64,000 bases of DNA from Nocardioides cavernae. Its GTDB lineage: Bacteria; Actinomycetota; Actinomycetes; Propionibacteriales; Nocardioidaceae. Position numbers and translations under genes: made by a program. Below, piece by piece: positions 53,552 through 60,191 of the stretch. The DNA lies in the NCBI RefSeq assembly GCF_016907475.1, contig NZ_JAFBCA010000001.1, forward strand, positions 248,001 to 312,000, written 5' to 3'. The notes below the pieces were generated by a model. It was not told the DNA's origin, made no database searches, and worked only from the letters and a program-made list of their open reading frames with translations. Within the stretch, counting starts at the first letter, position 1. Each line of letters begins with the position of its first letter.

Positions 53552-53821
53552 TTAGTTCCCAGGCGCTTCAGCTCCGCCGTCCCAGGGGAAGACACCCGCC
53601 AGCAGTTCCCGAACGTCGGTGTCGAGCGCGCGGGCAACGACGTCCAGGGCCTCCAGCGACGGCAGCCGCCGCCCCCGCTCGTAGCTGTTGATCGTGAACG
53701 GTGAGAGGTCAACGCGCGCACTCAGATCCGCGAGGCTCAGTCCCATCGCCTCGCGACGACCTCTGATCGCCTGACCTAGTAGGACCCTGCCCCGTGAGTG
53801 ACGGTCGGATCGCTCTGGCAC
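53552..53821 (-). CDS. XRE-family helix-turn-helix regulator
   Basis: An 89-residue protein whose core is a Cro/cI-type HTH: GQAIRGRREAMGLSLADLS, then SPFTINSYERGRRLPSLEAL and VVARALDTDVRELL. Size and layout fit toxin-antitoxin or phage-type repressors. Its start lies inside the end of the upstream repeat-protein gene (113-base overlap in another frame). It is the natural candidate to bind the palindrome at 54428-54450. Confidence 0.88.
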   Translation of the reverse strand: MPERSDRHSRGRVLLGQAIRGRREAMGLSLADLSARVDLSPFTINSYERGRRLPSLEALDVVARALDTDVRELLAGVFPWDGGAEAPGN

Positions 53822-54389
53822 ATTCGAACACTACAGTCGACGCCTTTCGCCACACCCTGCGCAGCACCTTTGACGTAGCCGACGGCGTGGGTGGCCACTC
53901 GTGTGCGGGCGAGAAGGAAAGGCGCCAGGGGTCCACGCCTCGGCGTTTTGCCTGAGCCGTGAGGCGATCGTACTGGTCAAAAGTCAGACGTCCGTCCACA
54001 GTCTTCGGCACGTCTTCCGGGCCTGACGCTCCCGCGGCTAGGCACAGGCACACCACGTGAGGACGGAGCCCAGACTGCACCCAGTCGATGGGAGCGGCAG
54101 GTGGGTTCTCAGTGTCAGTGCCGGTCAAGCACGCGTACATCGAAAGCGTCTGCACGAACTCGGCTTGGCGCGGCGCATATCCCGCGTCCGACCAGGTCTT
54201 TGCCTCGAACGGGTTGAAACGCAGACCCCACCAGTGGACCGCTTCCACTTCAGCCATGCCCACGGACAGCCAGCCATCGCGGTGCCAGCGATCGTTCGGC
54301 GCCGAGTTGGCTATCGCGCGAGCAGGGTCCTTCAACAGAGAAACGCGGGCTGGGGCGCCGTGGTCATCGGACGTCTGCGGTCCTTGCAT
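53709..54389 (-). CDS. W/G helical-repeat protein A, first gene of the leftward operon
   Basis: About 226 residues from the ATG at 54387-54389, with AGGAG nine bases upstream. Motifs include RWHRDGWLS, WSDAGYAPRQAEF and DWVQSGLRPHVVCLCLAAG. These match the divergent neighbour B (RWHQAGWLP, KGFSPEQASF, DWLYSPLLPDDIVLCAAVG), so A and B are paralogues arranged head to head. The last ~37 codons overlap the XRE gene in another frame and are basic and low complexity, so the true functional end may be earlier. No catalytic motif; function unknown. Confidence 0.65.
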   Translation of the reverse strand: MQGPQTSDDHGAPARVSLLKDPARAIANSAPNDRWHRDGWLSVGMAEVEAVHWWGLRFNPFEAKTWSDAGYAPRQAEFVQTLSMYACLTGTDTENPPAAPIDWVQSGLRPHVVCLCLAAGASGPEDVPKTVDGRLTFDQYDRLTAQAKRRGVDPWRLSFSPAHEWPPTPSATSKVLRRVWRKASTVVFECARAIRPSLTGQGPTRSGDQRSSRGDGTEPRGSECAR

Positions 54390-54427
54390 GCGACCAGCTC
54401 CTGTCTGGGTACACGTGTAGTCTTGGT

Positions 54428-54450
54428 ACGTAACGTACCGTACGTTACGT
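54428..54450. promoter_or_regulatory. Perfect 11-1-11 palindromic operator between divergent operons
   Basis: ACGTAACGTAC (54428-54438), a central C, then its exact complement (54440-54450). Each arm is itself a near-palindrome (ACGT-A-ACGT). It sits 38 bases before the leftward gene A and 19 bases before the rightward gene B, in the only intergenic gap between them, so one protein bound here could control both directions. Confidence 0.8.
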
Positions 54451-54469
54451 CTTTCACCCAAGGAGTCAC

Positions 54470-54958
54470 ATGCCCGTCAATCTGTCCCCTCGGAGTCTTC
54501 AAACGGCCCTGGCCGCGCTCAAGATGACGTCGTCGGATGTCGATGCGTGGTTGTACCTCGTCGACACGTGTCAGCCGGAGGTGATCATCGAGGCGGCGAA
54601 GGCATGGGCATGGGAGGGGATCCCGGGCCCTGACGCGATCCGTTGGCATCAGGCGGGCTGGCTCCCTGCTCCCTCCGTACCGTGGTGGCTGAAGGGCTTC
54701 TCTCCGGAGCAGGCGTCGTTCGTGTCCTCTCGATTCAAGACGCTGGGCCTGGAGGCTCCTCAGGTCCAGGACTGGCTCTACTCGCCCCTCCTCCCCGACG
54801 ACATCGTGCTCTGCGCGGCCGTGGGGGTGAGCAGCCTTCGGGATGCCATGGAGATCGTGAGCCGGTTTGATCGGGACCTTTCGCTGAGAGGTTGCCTTAC
54901 CGTCCAGGCCGCGATGAACGGCACCGATGTCCGAGCGCTGAATGGGACAAGGCGTTGA
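54470..54958 (+). CDS. W/G helical-repeat protein B, first gene of the rightward operon
   Basis: A 162-residue protein; AAGGAG precedes the ATG by six bases. It is helical with repeated units (EGIPGPDAI, RWHQAGWLP, KGFSPEQAS, TLGLEAPQV) and DWLYSPLLPDDIVLCAAVG, which aligns over 19 residues with protein A and with AWVSSSIPAEWVLRYRSAG of protein C. No signal peptide or enzyme motif. Its stop overlaps the TTG start of gene C (TTGA). Possible roles are a scaffold or a protein-binding module; not recognised. Confidence 0.7.
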   Translation: MPVNLSPRSLQTALAALKMTSSDVDAWLYLVDTCQPEVIIEAAKAWAWEGIPGPDAIRWHQAGWLPAPSVPWWLKGFSPEQASFVSSRFKTLGLEAPQVQDWLYSPLLPDDIVLCAAVGVSSLRDAMEIVSRFDRDLSLRGCLTVQAAMNGTDVRALNGTRR

Positions 54959-55527
54959 CCGCTCATCCAGACGACGCCGTAACCCAGATCGGGCCGCACC
55001 TCTCGGCGAACGCGGTCGAGCTCGCTCGGCTCGTAGCCGCAGGGTGCGGTGGAGACCTGACCAAGGCTCAGCGGATGGTCGACTGCCCTCACCACCAAGC
55101 AGAAGGCAAGCGACAAGCCAGCCTGCTCAGCGAGTGGGCAACCACGGGAGTTCCCCCTAGGACAGGGCTTAAGTGGTCGCGACACGGGTTTCCCGCGCAC
55201 ACCACCGAGGTCATGGCCGCCAAGAACGGGTGGACCCCGCGCCAGTACCGCGCCTTACTGCTCATCGATAGCCTCGACGCCGCCCAGCACCGGGACAACG
55301 ACGTCCCGTACATGGCCCGCGTGGACGCGTGGGTGTCCAGCTCAATCCCTGCCGAGTGGGTGCTCCGCTATCGCTCGGCCGGCTACTCGCCTTGCGGAGC
55401 CCAGGAGCTCGAGCCGAAGCGCCTGGGAGGCGAACTGTTGAGCGAGGCAGTCGCGACGCTCGTAGCGCTTCGCGGCACATCCATGGCGGTCTGGCTCGAC
55501 TACGCCACTCGGCCCGACGAGCTATGA
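54955..55527 (+). CDS. W/G helical-repeat protein C
   Basis: About 190 residues, starting at TTG 54955 that overlaps the stop of gene B; an upstream start in this frame (TTG 54892) would lie inside B. It contains KWSRHGFPA, KNGWTPRQY, AWVSSSIPAEWVLRYRSAG and SAGYSPCGA, the same unit types as proteins A and B. Two cysteines near residues 25 and 43 and one in SPCGA could be incidental. Its stop overlaps the next ATG by four bases. Function unknown. Confidence 0.65.
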   Translation: MTAHPDDAVTQIGPHLSANAVELARLVAAGCGGDLTKAQRMVDCPHHQAEGKRQASLLSEWATTGVPPRTGLKWSRHGFPAHTTEVMAAKNGWTPRQYRALLLIDSLDAAQHRDNDVPYMARVDAWVSSSIPAEWVLRYRSAGYSPCGAQELEPKRLGGELLSEAVATLVALRGTSMAVWLDYATRPDEL

Positions 55528-55901
55528 ACAGCGAGCCGAACCGCATGGCCGACCTCGTAGGGCCCTTCTACAGCGCGGAGTCAGTTGCTGCTCGCTTGGA
55601 TGGCGATGGTGCGTGCCCATCCGGCATGGAAGGGATCCTGGCCCTGCTGTCGGTTGACACTGCCGACGGCACGACGCTCTACCCGACCTTTCAGTTCGGC
55701 ACCGACGGCCGCGTGCGGTCGGAGCTGAATCCACTTCTCCGGATCGTGGCTGGAGGTCCAGCCTGGTCCGCGGCCGTATGGCTTCGCACTCCCAACGAAC
55801 AGTTGGACTGGCTGACCCCCGAATGCGCTGTCGCCAACCCCGACTACCGGAGGGTTGCCGAGATGCTCGCCCGCGCGTGGCTGAGCAGATTCCATGCCTA
55901 G
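55524..55901 (+). CDS. MbcA/ParS/Xre (DUF2384)-like antitoxin-type protein
   Basis: A 125-residue protein. The C-terminal ~75 residues read YPTFQFGTDGRVRSELNPLL, then AVWLRTPNEQLDWLTPECAV and a final helix VAEMLARAWL. This is the pattern of the MbcA/ParS/Xre antitoxin domain (P-x-FQF-x-x-x-G, W-L-x-TPN-x-x-L-x-x-x-TP). Such proteins usually neutralise RES-domain toxins, but no RES gene is visible here. The N-terminal part (FYSAESVAARLDGDG) may be a degenerate HTH. The ATG overlaps the stop of gene C (ATGA). Confidence 0.65.
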   Translation: MNSEPNRMADLVGPFYSAESVAARLDGDGACPSGMEGILALLSVDTADGTTLYPTFQFGTDGRVRSELNPLLRIVAGGPAWSAAVWLRTPNEQLDWLTPECAVANPDYRRVAEMLARAWLSRFHA

Positions 55902-55984
55902 TTCTTGTCCGACTCTTCCGTCCCCGCCCTCGAGCAGACGTACCAAGCAGGCCGATCCGATCCGTACCCAGGAGGCACCAACGC

Positions 55985-56611
55985 ATGTTGGACCTGAATG
56001 AGCCCTTGCCCTTGAGCCGATGGATGGAGGGGCACGTGACGATCTACTGGAAATCCGGGAGCTCCAGCACCCACCGCATGTCCCGGCAAACCGTGGAGCG
56101 CATGCGCATGATGATCGACGAGCGCCAGGGCCCCGACCGGCTGCACTTGTACGACGACGCCTTCATGCAATACCAGTCGAAGGAGATCCTCCTTCTCGAG
56201 TGGACGGCGACGCCCGACTACGGATGGCCACTCACGCCAGAGGAGCGCGAGGCCCAGCAAGCCAATGGCTTTCACGGAGGCATCATCACGGCGCTGGTCG
56301 ACCTTTGGCGTGATGAGGGCGGGTTCGAGCCCAGCTACTCGGCGAAGGCCATGGTTCTGCTCCACCAAGGCATCACCGAGACGGTCGACATCGATGGTTT
56401 TGCCAGAGTTGCCCGCCGCACTGAAGGACGCGATGGGGCCTCAATGGTGCAACGCGCGTATGCCGCGGTCGATGTAGAGCCTCTCCTGGACGACGCCGAA
56501 GTGAACGCGGCACCCTCACCCAAGGATCAAGGCGCCGAGGCCGGACGTTCAGGGGATGAATCGAGTACGGACGGCTCGATCGGCCCCAACGAGTCGGGAG
56601 ACGCGGACTAG
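55985..56611 (+). CDS. Unrecognised protein upstream of the NYN nuclease
   Basis: A 208-residue protein. CAGGAGG lies ten bases before the ATG. The first ~130 residues look folded (GHVTIYWKSGSSSTHRMSRQ, EILLLEWTATPDYGWPLTPE), then a helical part (FHGGIITALVDLWRDEGG). The last ~45 residues are Asp/Gly/Ser rich and probably disordered. No family recognised. Its TAG stop shares a base with the GTG start of the NYN gene, so the two are tightly coupled. Confidence 0.62.
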   Translation: MLDLNEPLPLSRWMEGHVTIYWKSGSSSTHRMSRQTVERMRMMIDERQGPDRLHLYDDAFMQYQSKEILLLEWTATPDYGWPLTPEEREAQQANGFHGGIITALVDLWRDEGGFEPSYSAKAMVLLHQGITETVDIDGFARVARRTEGRDGASMVQRAYAAVDVEPLLDDAEVNAAPSPKDQGAEAGRSGDESSTDGSIGPNESGDAD

Positions 56612-57180
56612 TGAGCGCTGCACCTGTTGTGACGCTCGACGCCCCAGAGGATCCCGTGCCATTGCCAGGCGGCCCACGAGCAACCGCTCAACAGCACGAC
56701 GTCATCGGATCGGTCGGTCCGATAACGGCACTCCTGTGGGACCTCGACAACGTGACTACCAAGTGGCGCCACCTTCCTGAGCTCGTCGCCGTACTCGGGG
56801 AGTTTGCGGGCCCGCACGCTCCCAAGATCGCGGCAGGTAGACGGAGCACAGCTCGCAGGTGGGCACCGCTGCTGAACGAGTGCGGCTTCGAGACGCACTC
56901 GGGCGGCCGAAGCAAGTCCGGCGCGGACCGCCAACTCCTCGTGCGCGCTCGTCAGTTGCACCGTTCGGGGGTGCATCGCTTTCTGCTCGCTAGCAATGAC
57001 GGAGACCTGGCTCGCGTCGCCAAGCTGGGCGAGCTACACGTCGTGACACTCGACCGGCGTCACGTGAGCCAAAGGCTCGTCGGATGCGCCAGCTCGATCG
57101 TGGTGCTTCGTCCCATCCCGGCGCTGGCGCATCCCGAGAGTGCGGCTTGGACCCTCGGGGACGTTACGCCGCACGCATGA
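56611..57180 (+). CDS. NYN-domain (PIN-like) nuclease
   Basis: A 189-residue protein. After ~35 unstructured residues comes a NYN/LabA-type fold: ALLWDLDNV (Asp44, Asp46, Asn47), a middle GGRSKSGADRQLLVRARQL (Asp107), then FLLASNDGDLARVAKLG (Ser129, Asp131, Asp133). These acidic residues form the metal site of NYN ribonucleases. It is the last gene of the rightward operon, after an antitoxin-like gene. It could be the toxin or effector of the set. NYN proteins cut RNA; the target is unknown. Confidence 0.8.
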   Translation: MSAAPVVTLDAPEDPVPLPGGPRATAQQHDVIGSVGPITALLWDLDNVTTKWRHLPELVAVLGEFAGPHAPKIAAGRRSTARRWAPLLNECGFETHSGGRSKSGADRQLLVRARQLHRSGVHRFLLASNDGDLARVAKLGELHVVTLDRRHVSQRLVGCASSIVVLRPIPALAHPESAAWTLGDVTPHA

Positions 57181-57209
57181 TCCGACGGTCAAGCACGGGG
57201 GTGGACTTT

Positions 57210-57241
57210 GTCCCCCAACATTGGCAGTCCCCATGTCCCCA
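57210..57241. repeat. Cluster of inverted GGGGAC motifs near the right end of the island
   Basis: GTCCCC occurs at 57210, 57227 and 57235; the copy at 57227-57234 (GTCCCCAT) is the exact complement of the ATGGGGAC pair at 46609-46627. It lies in the 140-base gap after the NYN gene. Confidence 0.4.
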
Positions 57242-57320
57242 GCAGGCGGCGGCTAGACGCACGCAAAACCGGCCCGAACTTGGGTGAGTGAAAATGTGCG
57301 GGCCCGCTCATCATGGATAG

Positions 57321-57671
57321 ATGGACGAGCCTGACCCTTCGCTCCTGACACTCCTCGACCGAGTTTCCGAGCACACAGACGTTACGTATGGCGACCTGGC
57401 AATGTTCGGGGCTTCGATGCTGTCCACCATCAGCACAATCGCCATCAATGGCTGGTCCTCGCCAGGTAGCAGCCTCGACTACACCGGCCAGGTTTCCGAT
57501 CCGCACACGATGCTTGTGCGCGACTTCGTCGCGTGGACCTCGCACCGCAACAAGTTGGCTGATGGATGCGAGGAACGGCTTCGATCGTATGTCGAAGAGA
57601 GCGGATGGACGCTGCACGTGTTGAACCAAGTGGCGACGCTCCTAAGCCCTCCTAGTCCAATGCCGGACTAG
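57321..57671 (+). CDS. Unrecognised protein at the island edge
   Basis: A 116-residue protein: helical start (PSLLTLLDRVSEHTDVTYGD), a small hydrophobic part (LAMFGASMLSTISTIAING), and a basic/acidic helical end. No family recognised. It lies between the GGGGAC cluster and the core biotin genes, so it may be the last island gene or the first gene outside it. Confidence 0.5.
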   Translation: MDEPDPSLLTLLDRVSEHTDVTYGDLAMFGASMLSTISTIAINGWSSPGSSLDYTGQVSDPHTMLVRDFVAWTSHRNKLADGCEERLRSYVEESGWTLHVLNQVATLLSPPSPMPD

Positions 57672-57775
57672 GGCTCCGGCCCCGCCGTGAGCGCCTGACG
57701 CCTATGGGTCCGCCGGAGCGGACGTCGCACGCCGACAGGCGGCGGAAAGACGCTGATCGCGCGGACGATGTGTGG

Positions 57776-58381
57776 TCAGTCGTGGAGTCCGCGGGCCGCG
57801 AGGGCGTCGCCCATGTCGTCGGCGCGGTGGAGGGCTCGCACCAGGAGGGGTACGACGAACGCGCGGGCGCTGAGCTCGAGCCCGCGGGCCTGTTGGGCGT
57901 CGCGCACCTCGGCGGCGAGGTCGGCCATGAGTGGCACGCACCGGATGGCGAGGTTGAGCACCAGTCCCACGCGCAGGGGGTCGATGCCGATCCTGCGCAG
58001 CGGCCGGCACAGGGCGACGACGACGTCGATCAGGTCGGTCGTGCGTGTGGTCAGCGTGACCAGGTTGGCCAGCAGTACCAGGGCGAGGATGACCCCGACG
58101 AGGACGGTGGTGCGGGCCCACCCGATGAACGCGACCTGGAAGACGGCGAGCGGGATGAGCACCCACATCAGCGGGCGCACCATGTCGACGAGCACCCGGA
58201 GCGGGACTCGGCCGAGAGGTTGGAGGGCCAGTGCCCCTGCCACGAACGCGGCGGTCTGCGCGGGCGTGTCGACCAGGACCGAGCCGACGCCGGCGGCGGC
58301 AAGCCCGGCCAGCTTTGCGCCGGCCGGCAGTCGGTGCAGCGGTGACGTGCCTGGCCGGTAAAGCCCGATCACAGCGCTCAT
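57776..58381 (-). CDS. bioN: Energy-coupling factor transporter transmembrane protein EcfT/BioN
   Basis: A 201-residue membrane protein with about five transmembrane helices. The cytoplasmic coupling motif is AxxARG: DAQQARGLEL and, near the end, DALAARGLHD. It begins with the typical GLYRPGTSPLHRLPAGAKL. In the biotin transporter it couples the BioY substrate-binding subunit to the BioM ATPase. Its ATG overlaps the bioM stop by four bases. Confidence 0.92.
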   Translation of the reverse strand: MSAVIGLYRPGTSPLHRLPAGAKLAGLAAAGVGSVLVDTPAQTAAFVAGALALQPLGRVPLRVLVDMVRPLMWVLIPLAVFQVAFIGWARTTVLVGVILALVLLANLVTLTTRTTDLIDVVVALCRPLRRIGIDPLRVGLVLNLAIRCVPLMADLAAEVRDAQQARGLELSARAFVVPLLVRALHRADDMGDALAARGLHD

Positions 58382-59061
58382 GCCATCAGCTCGCGGTAGA
58401 TCTTCACCGACTCCTTAGGCTGGCCGTCGTGCACCAGCCGAGCCCGGTCGAACACCAGGACCCGGTCGAATTCGGTGACCAGCTCGAGGTGGTGGGTCAG
58501 GAGGACGACCTGCTGGGGCAGGGCGGCCACGGTGTCGGCGACCATCCGGCTGTTGCGGAGGTCGAGCAGGGTCGTGGGCTCGTCCATGACCAGCAGCTCG
58601 GGCTCGGTGGCGAGGACCGAGGCGAGGGCCAGGAGTTGCTTCTGGCCTCCCGAGAGCCGGTGCGCGGCGTGGTCGGCGTGCGCGTGCAGGCCGTAGCTCC
58701 GCAGCACATCGTCGACCCGGGTCGCGGCGTCTGCCTTGGAGAGGCCGCGGCGGCGCAGGCCGAAGGCGACGTCTTCGGCGACGGTGGGCATCACGATCTG
58801 GGAGTCGGGGTCGGTGAAGCAGAAGCCCACCCGCTTGCGGACCTCGCGACCGTCGCGGGTGGTGTCCCACCCGCCGACGCGGACGGTTCCGTGGGAGGGG
58901 ACGACCAGGCCGTTGAGCAGTCGCGCGAAGGTGGACTTGCCCGACCCGTTGGCACCGATGACGCCGATGCGGTGCTCGTCGAGGCGTACGTCGAGGTCGA
59001 CCAGCGCCGGGTGGTCGCGGCCGGGGTAGGTGTGGGAGACGCCGGTGACTTCGATCAGCAC
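58378..59061 (-). CDS. bioM: Energy-coupling factor ABC ATPase BioM
   Basis: About 227 residues: Walker A GANGSGKST, Q-loop segment DPDSQIVMPTVAEDVAFG typical of ECF ATPases, signature LSGGQKQLLALA, Walker B LLVMDEPTTLLD and the H-loop LLTHHLELV. It starts at GTG 59061, overlapping the end of the thiolase gene by seven bases; the longer frame is a shadow. It energises biotin import with BioN and BioY. Confidence 0.93.
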   Translation of the reverse strand: MLIEVTGVSHTYPGRDHPALVDLDVRLDEHRIGVIGANGSGKSTFARLLNGLVVPSHGTVRVGGWDTTRDGREVRKRVGFCFTDPDSQIVMPTVAEDVAFGLRRRGLSKADAATRVDDVLRSYGLHAHADHAAHRLSGGQKQLLALASVLATEPELLVMDEPTTLLDLRNSRMVADTVAALPQQVVLLTHHLELVTEFDRVLVFDRARLVHDGQPKESVKIYRELMA

Positions 59062-60191
59062 GACTGCACCACCATCGCCACGCCTTGTCCGCCGCCGGCG
59101 GCGATCGCGGCCAGGCCGAGGGCGCCGGGCCCGCGCATGAGCAGCTGGGAGAAGAGGCGGACCACGAGCACCGCGCCAGACGCCCCCCACGGGTGGCCGA
59201 GGGCCAGCGCGCCACCCTGGGTGCACACGCGGTCGGGGTCGAGGCCGAGCTCGTCGCAGCATGCAAGCACCTGCCCGGCGAAGGCCTCGTTGAGCTCGAT
59301 GGCGTCGAGCCGGTCCAGAGAGGTCCCGGCCTTCTCGAGCGCGAGCCGCGCGGCCGGGACCAAGCCTCGGCCCGGACGAGAGGGGGCGACGCCGCTGCTG
59401 GCGCTCGCCAGGACGCGCAGGCCGAGGCCGCCCAGCCGCCGGTGCACCTCGGCGCTGACCACCGCCACCGCGGCGGCTCCGTCGCTGACGCCGCACGCGT
59501 TGCCGGCGGTGACCGCCCCGTCGCGCCGGAAGGCCGCGGGGAGGCGGGACAACCGCTCGGCGGTCAGGCCGGCACGTGGTCGCTCGTCGCGCGCGAGGCC
59601 CGCCACGGGCACGACCTCGCCGTCGAGCTGCCCGCTGTCACGCGCAGCCACGGCCAGCCGGTGCGAGCGGGCGGCGTAGGCGTCCTGCCGCTCGCGCGTC
59701 ACGCCAGCCTCGTCGGCGAGCAGGTCGTTGGCGAGACCCATCTCGAGGTCGTCGGCGGCCGGTGCGAAGGGGGCGCGCTCGTATCGCACCGGTTCGCCGC
59801 CCGCCTGCGGCGGCCAGGACCGCCACGGCGCCGTGCTCGCCGACTCGGCGCCGCCGGCCAGGACCACGCGCGCCCCCGTGCGTACCAGCCGGGCGCCGAG
59901 GTCGATTGCGGCGAGGCCGCTCGCGCACTGCCGATCGACGGTGAGTGCCGGTACCGACCACGGGAGGCCGGCCGCAAGGGCCGCTACCCGGGCGATGTCG
60001 CCGCCGGGGCCCATGCAGTTGCCGAGCAGCACCTCGTCCACGGCGAGCGCGTCCAGGCCACCGCGCTCGAGCAGCGAGGCGAGCACGGGTGCTGCCAACT
60101 GGTCGACCGTCAGGTCCTTGAGGGCGTGCCCGGCGGTGCCGATCGGGGTGCGTGCCGCGGCGACGATCACGGGCGCGGCGTCGGCGGTCAT
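59055..60191 (-). CDS. Thiolase-like protein lacking the second catalytic Cys
   Basis: A 378-residue thiolase-fold protein with the acyl-accepting Cys89 (DRQCASGLAA), NEAF, and His333 (GHPWGASGA). The C-terminal block is AAIAAGGGQG where active thiolases have CxGGGxG, so the second catalytic Cys is Ala364. It may act as a synthase or hydrolase-like acyl transferase or be impaired. It lies between an AMP-ligase-like gene and bioM in a biotin-transport operon, all overlapping, which suggests a role in a biotin-precursor (pimelate-type) or acyl-CoA step. That role is inference. Confidence 0.85.
   Translation of the reverse strand: MTADAAPVIVAAARTPIGTAGHALKDLTVDQLAAPVLASLLERGGLDALAVDEVLLGNCMGPGGDIARVAALAAGLPWSVPALTVDRQCASGLAAIDLGARLVRTGARVVLAGGAESASTAPWRSWPPQAGGEPVRYERAPFAPAADDLEMGLANDLLADEAGVTRERQDAYAARSHRLAVAARDSGQLDGEVVPVAGLARDERPRAGLTAERLSRLPAAFRRDGAVTAGNACGVSDGAAAVAVVSAEVHRRLGGLGLRVLASASSGVAPSRPGRGLVPAARLALEKAGTSLDRLDAIELNEAFAGQVLACCDELGLDPDRVCTQGGALALGHPWGASGAVLVVRLFSQLLMRGPGALGLAAIAAGGGQGVAMVVQSC

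Larger units (their letters stand above)
46433..57671. mobile_element. Accessory island beside tRNA-Arg with excisionase and tyrosine integrase
   Basis: Downstream of tRNA-Arg lie an excisionase-like gene, a tyrosine integrase and about sixteen genes with no recognised housekeeping role. They are lower in GC than the flanks (note TA-rich starts and AAGACG/ATCATC-type codons). Normal core genes resume at 57.7 kb. ATGGGGAC motifs cluster near both ends (46609-46627 and 57210-57241). I found no duplicate of the tRNA 3' end on the right, so the right border is uncertain. No replication or conjugation genes are recognised, so it may be an immobile remnant or a satellite-type element. Confidence 0.65.

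Noticed and set aside
55524..55901. RES-Xre type toxin-antitoxin pair
   Set aside because: The DUF2384-like half is plausible but none of the neighbouring proteins shows RES-domain motifs.
57181..57775. Search for a second copy of the tRNA-Arg 3' end as the right attachment site
   Set aside because: Only a loose resemblance (CTAGACGCACGCAAAAC at about 57253) was seen, with several mismatches; an attachment duplicate should be exact or nearly so.
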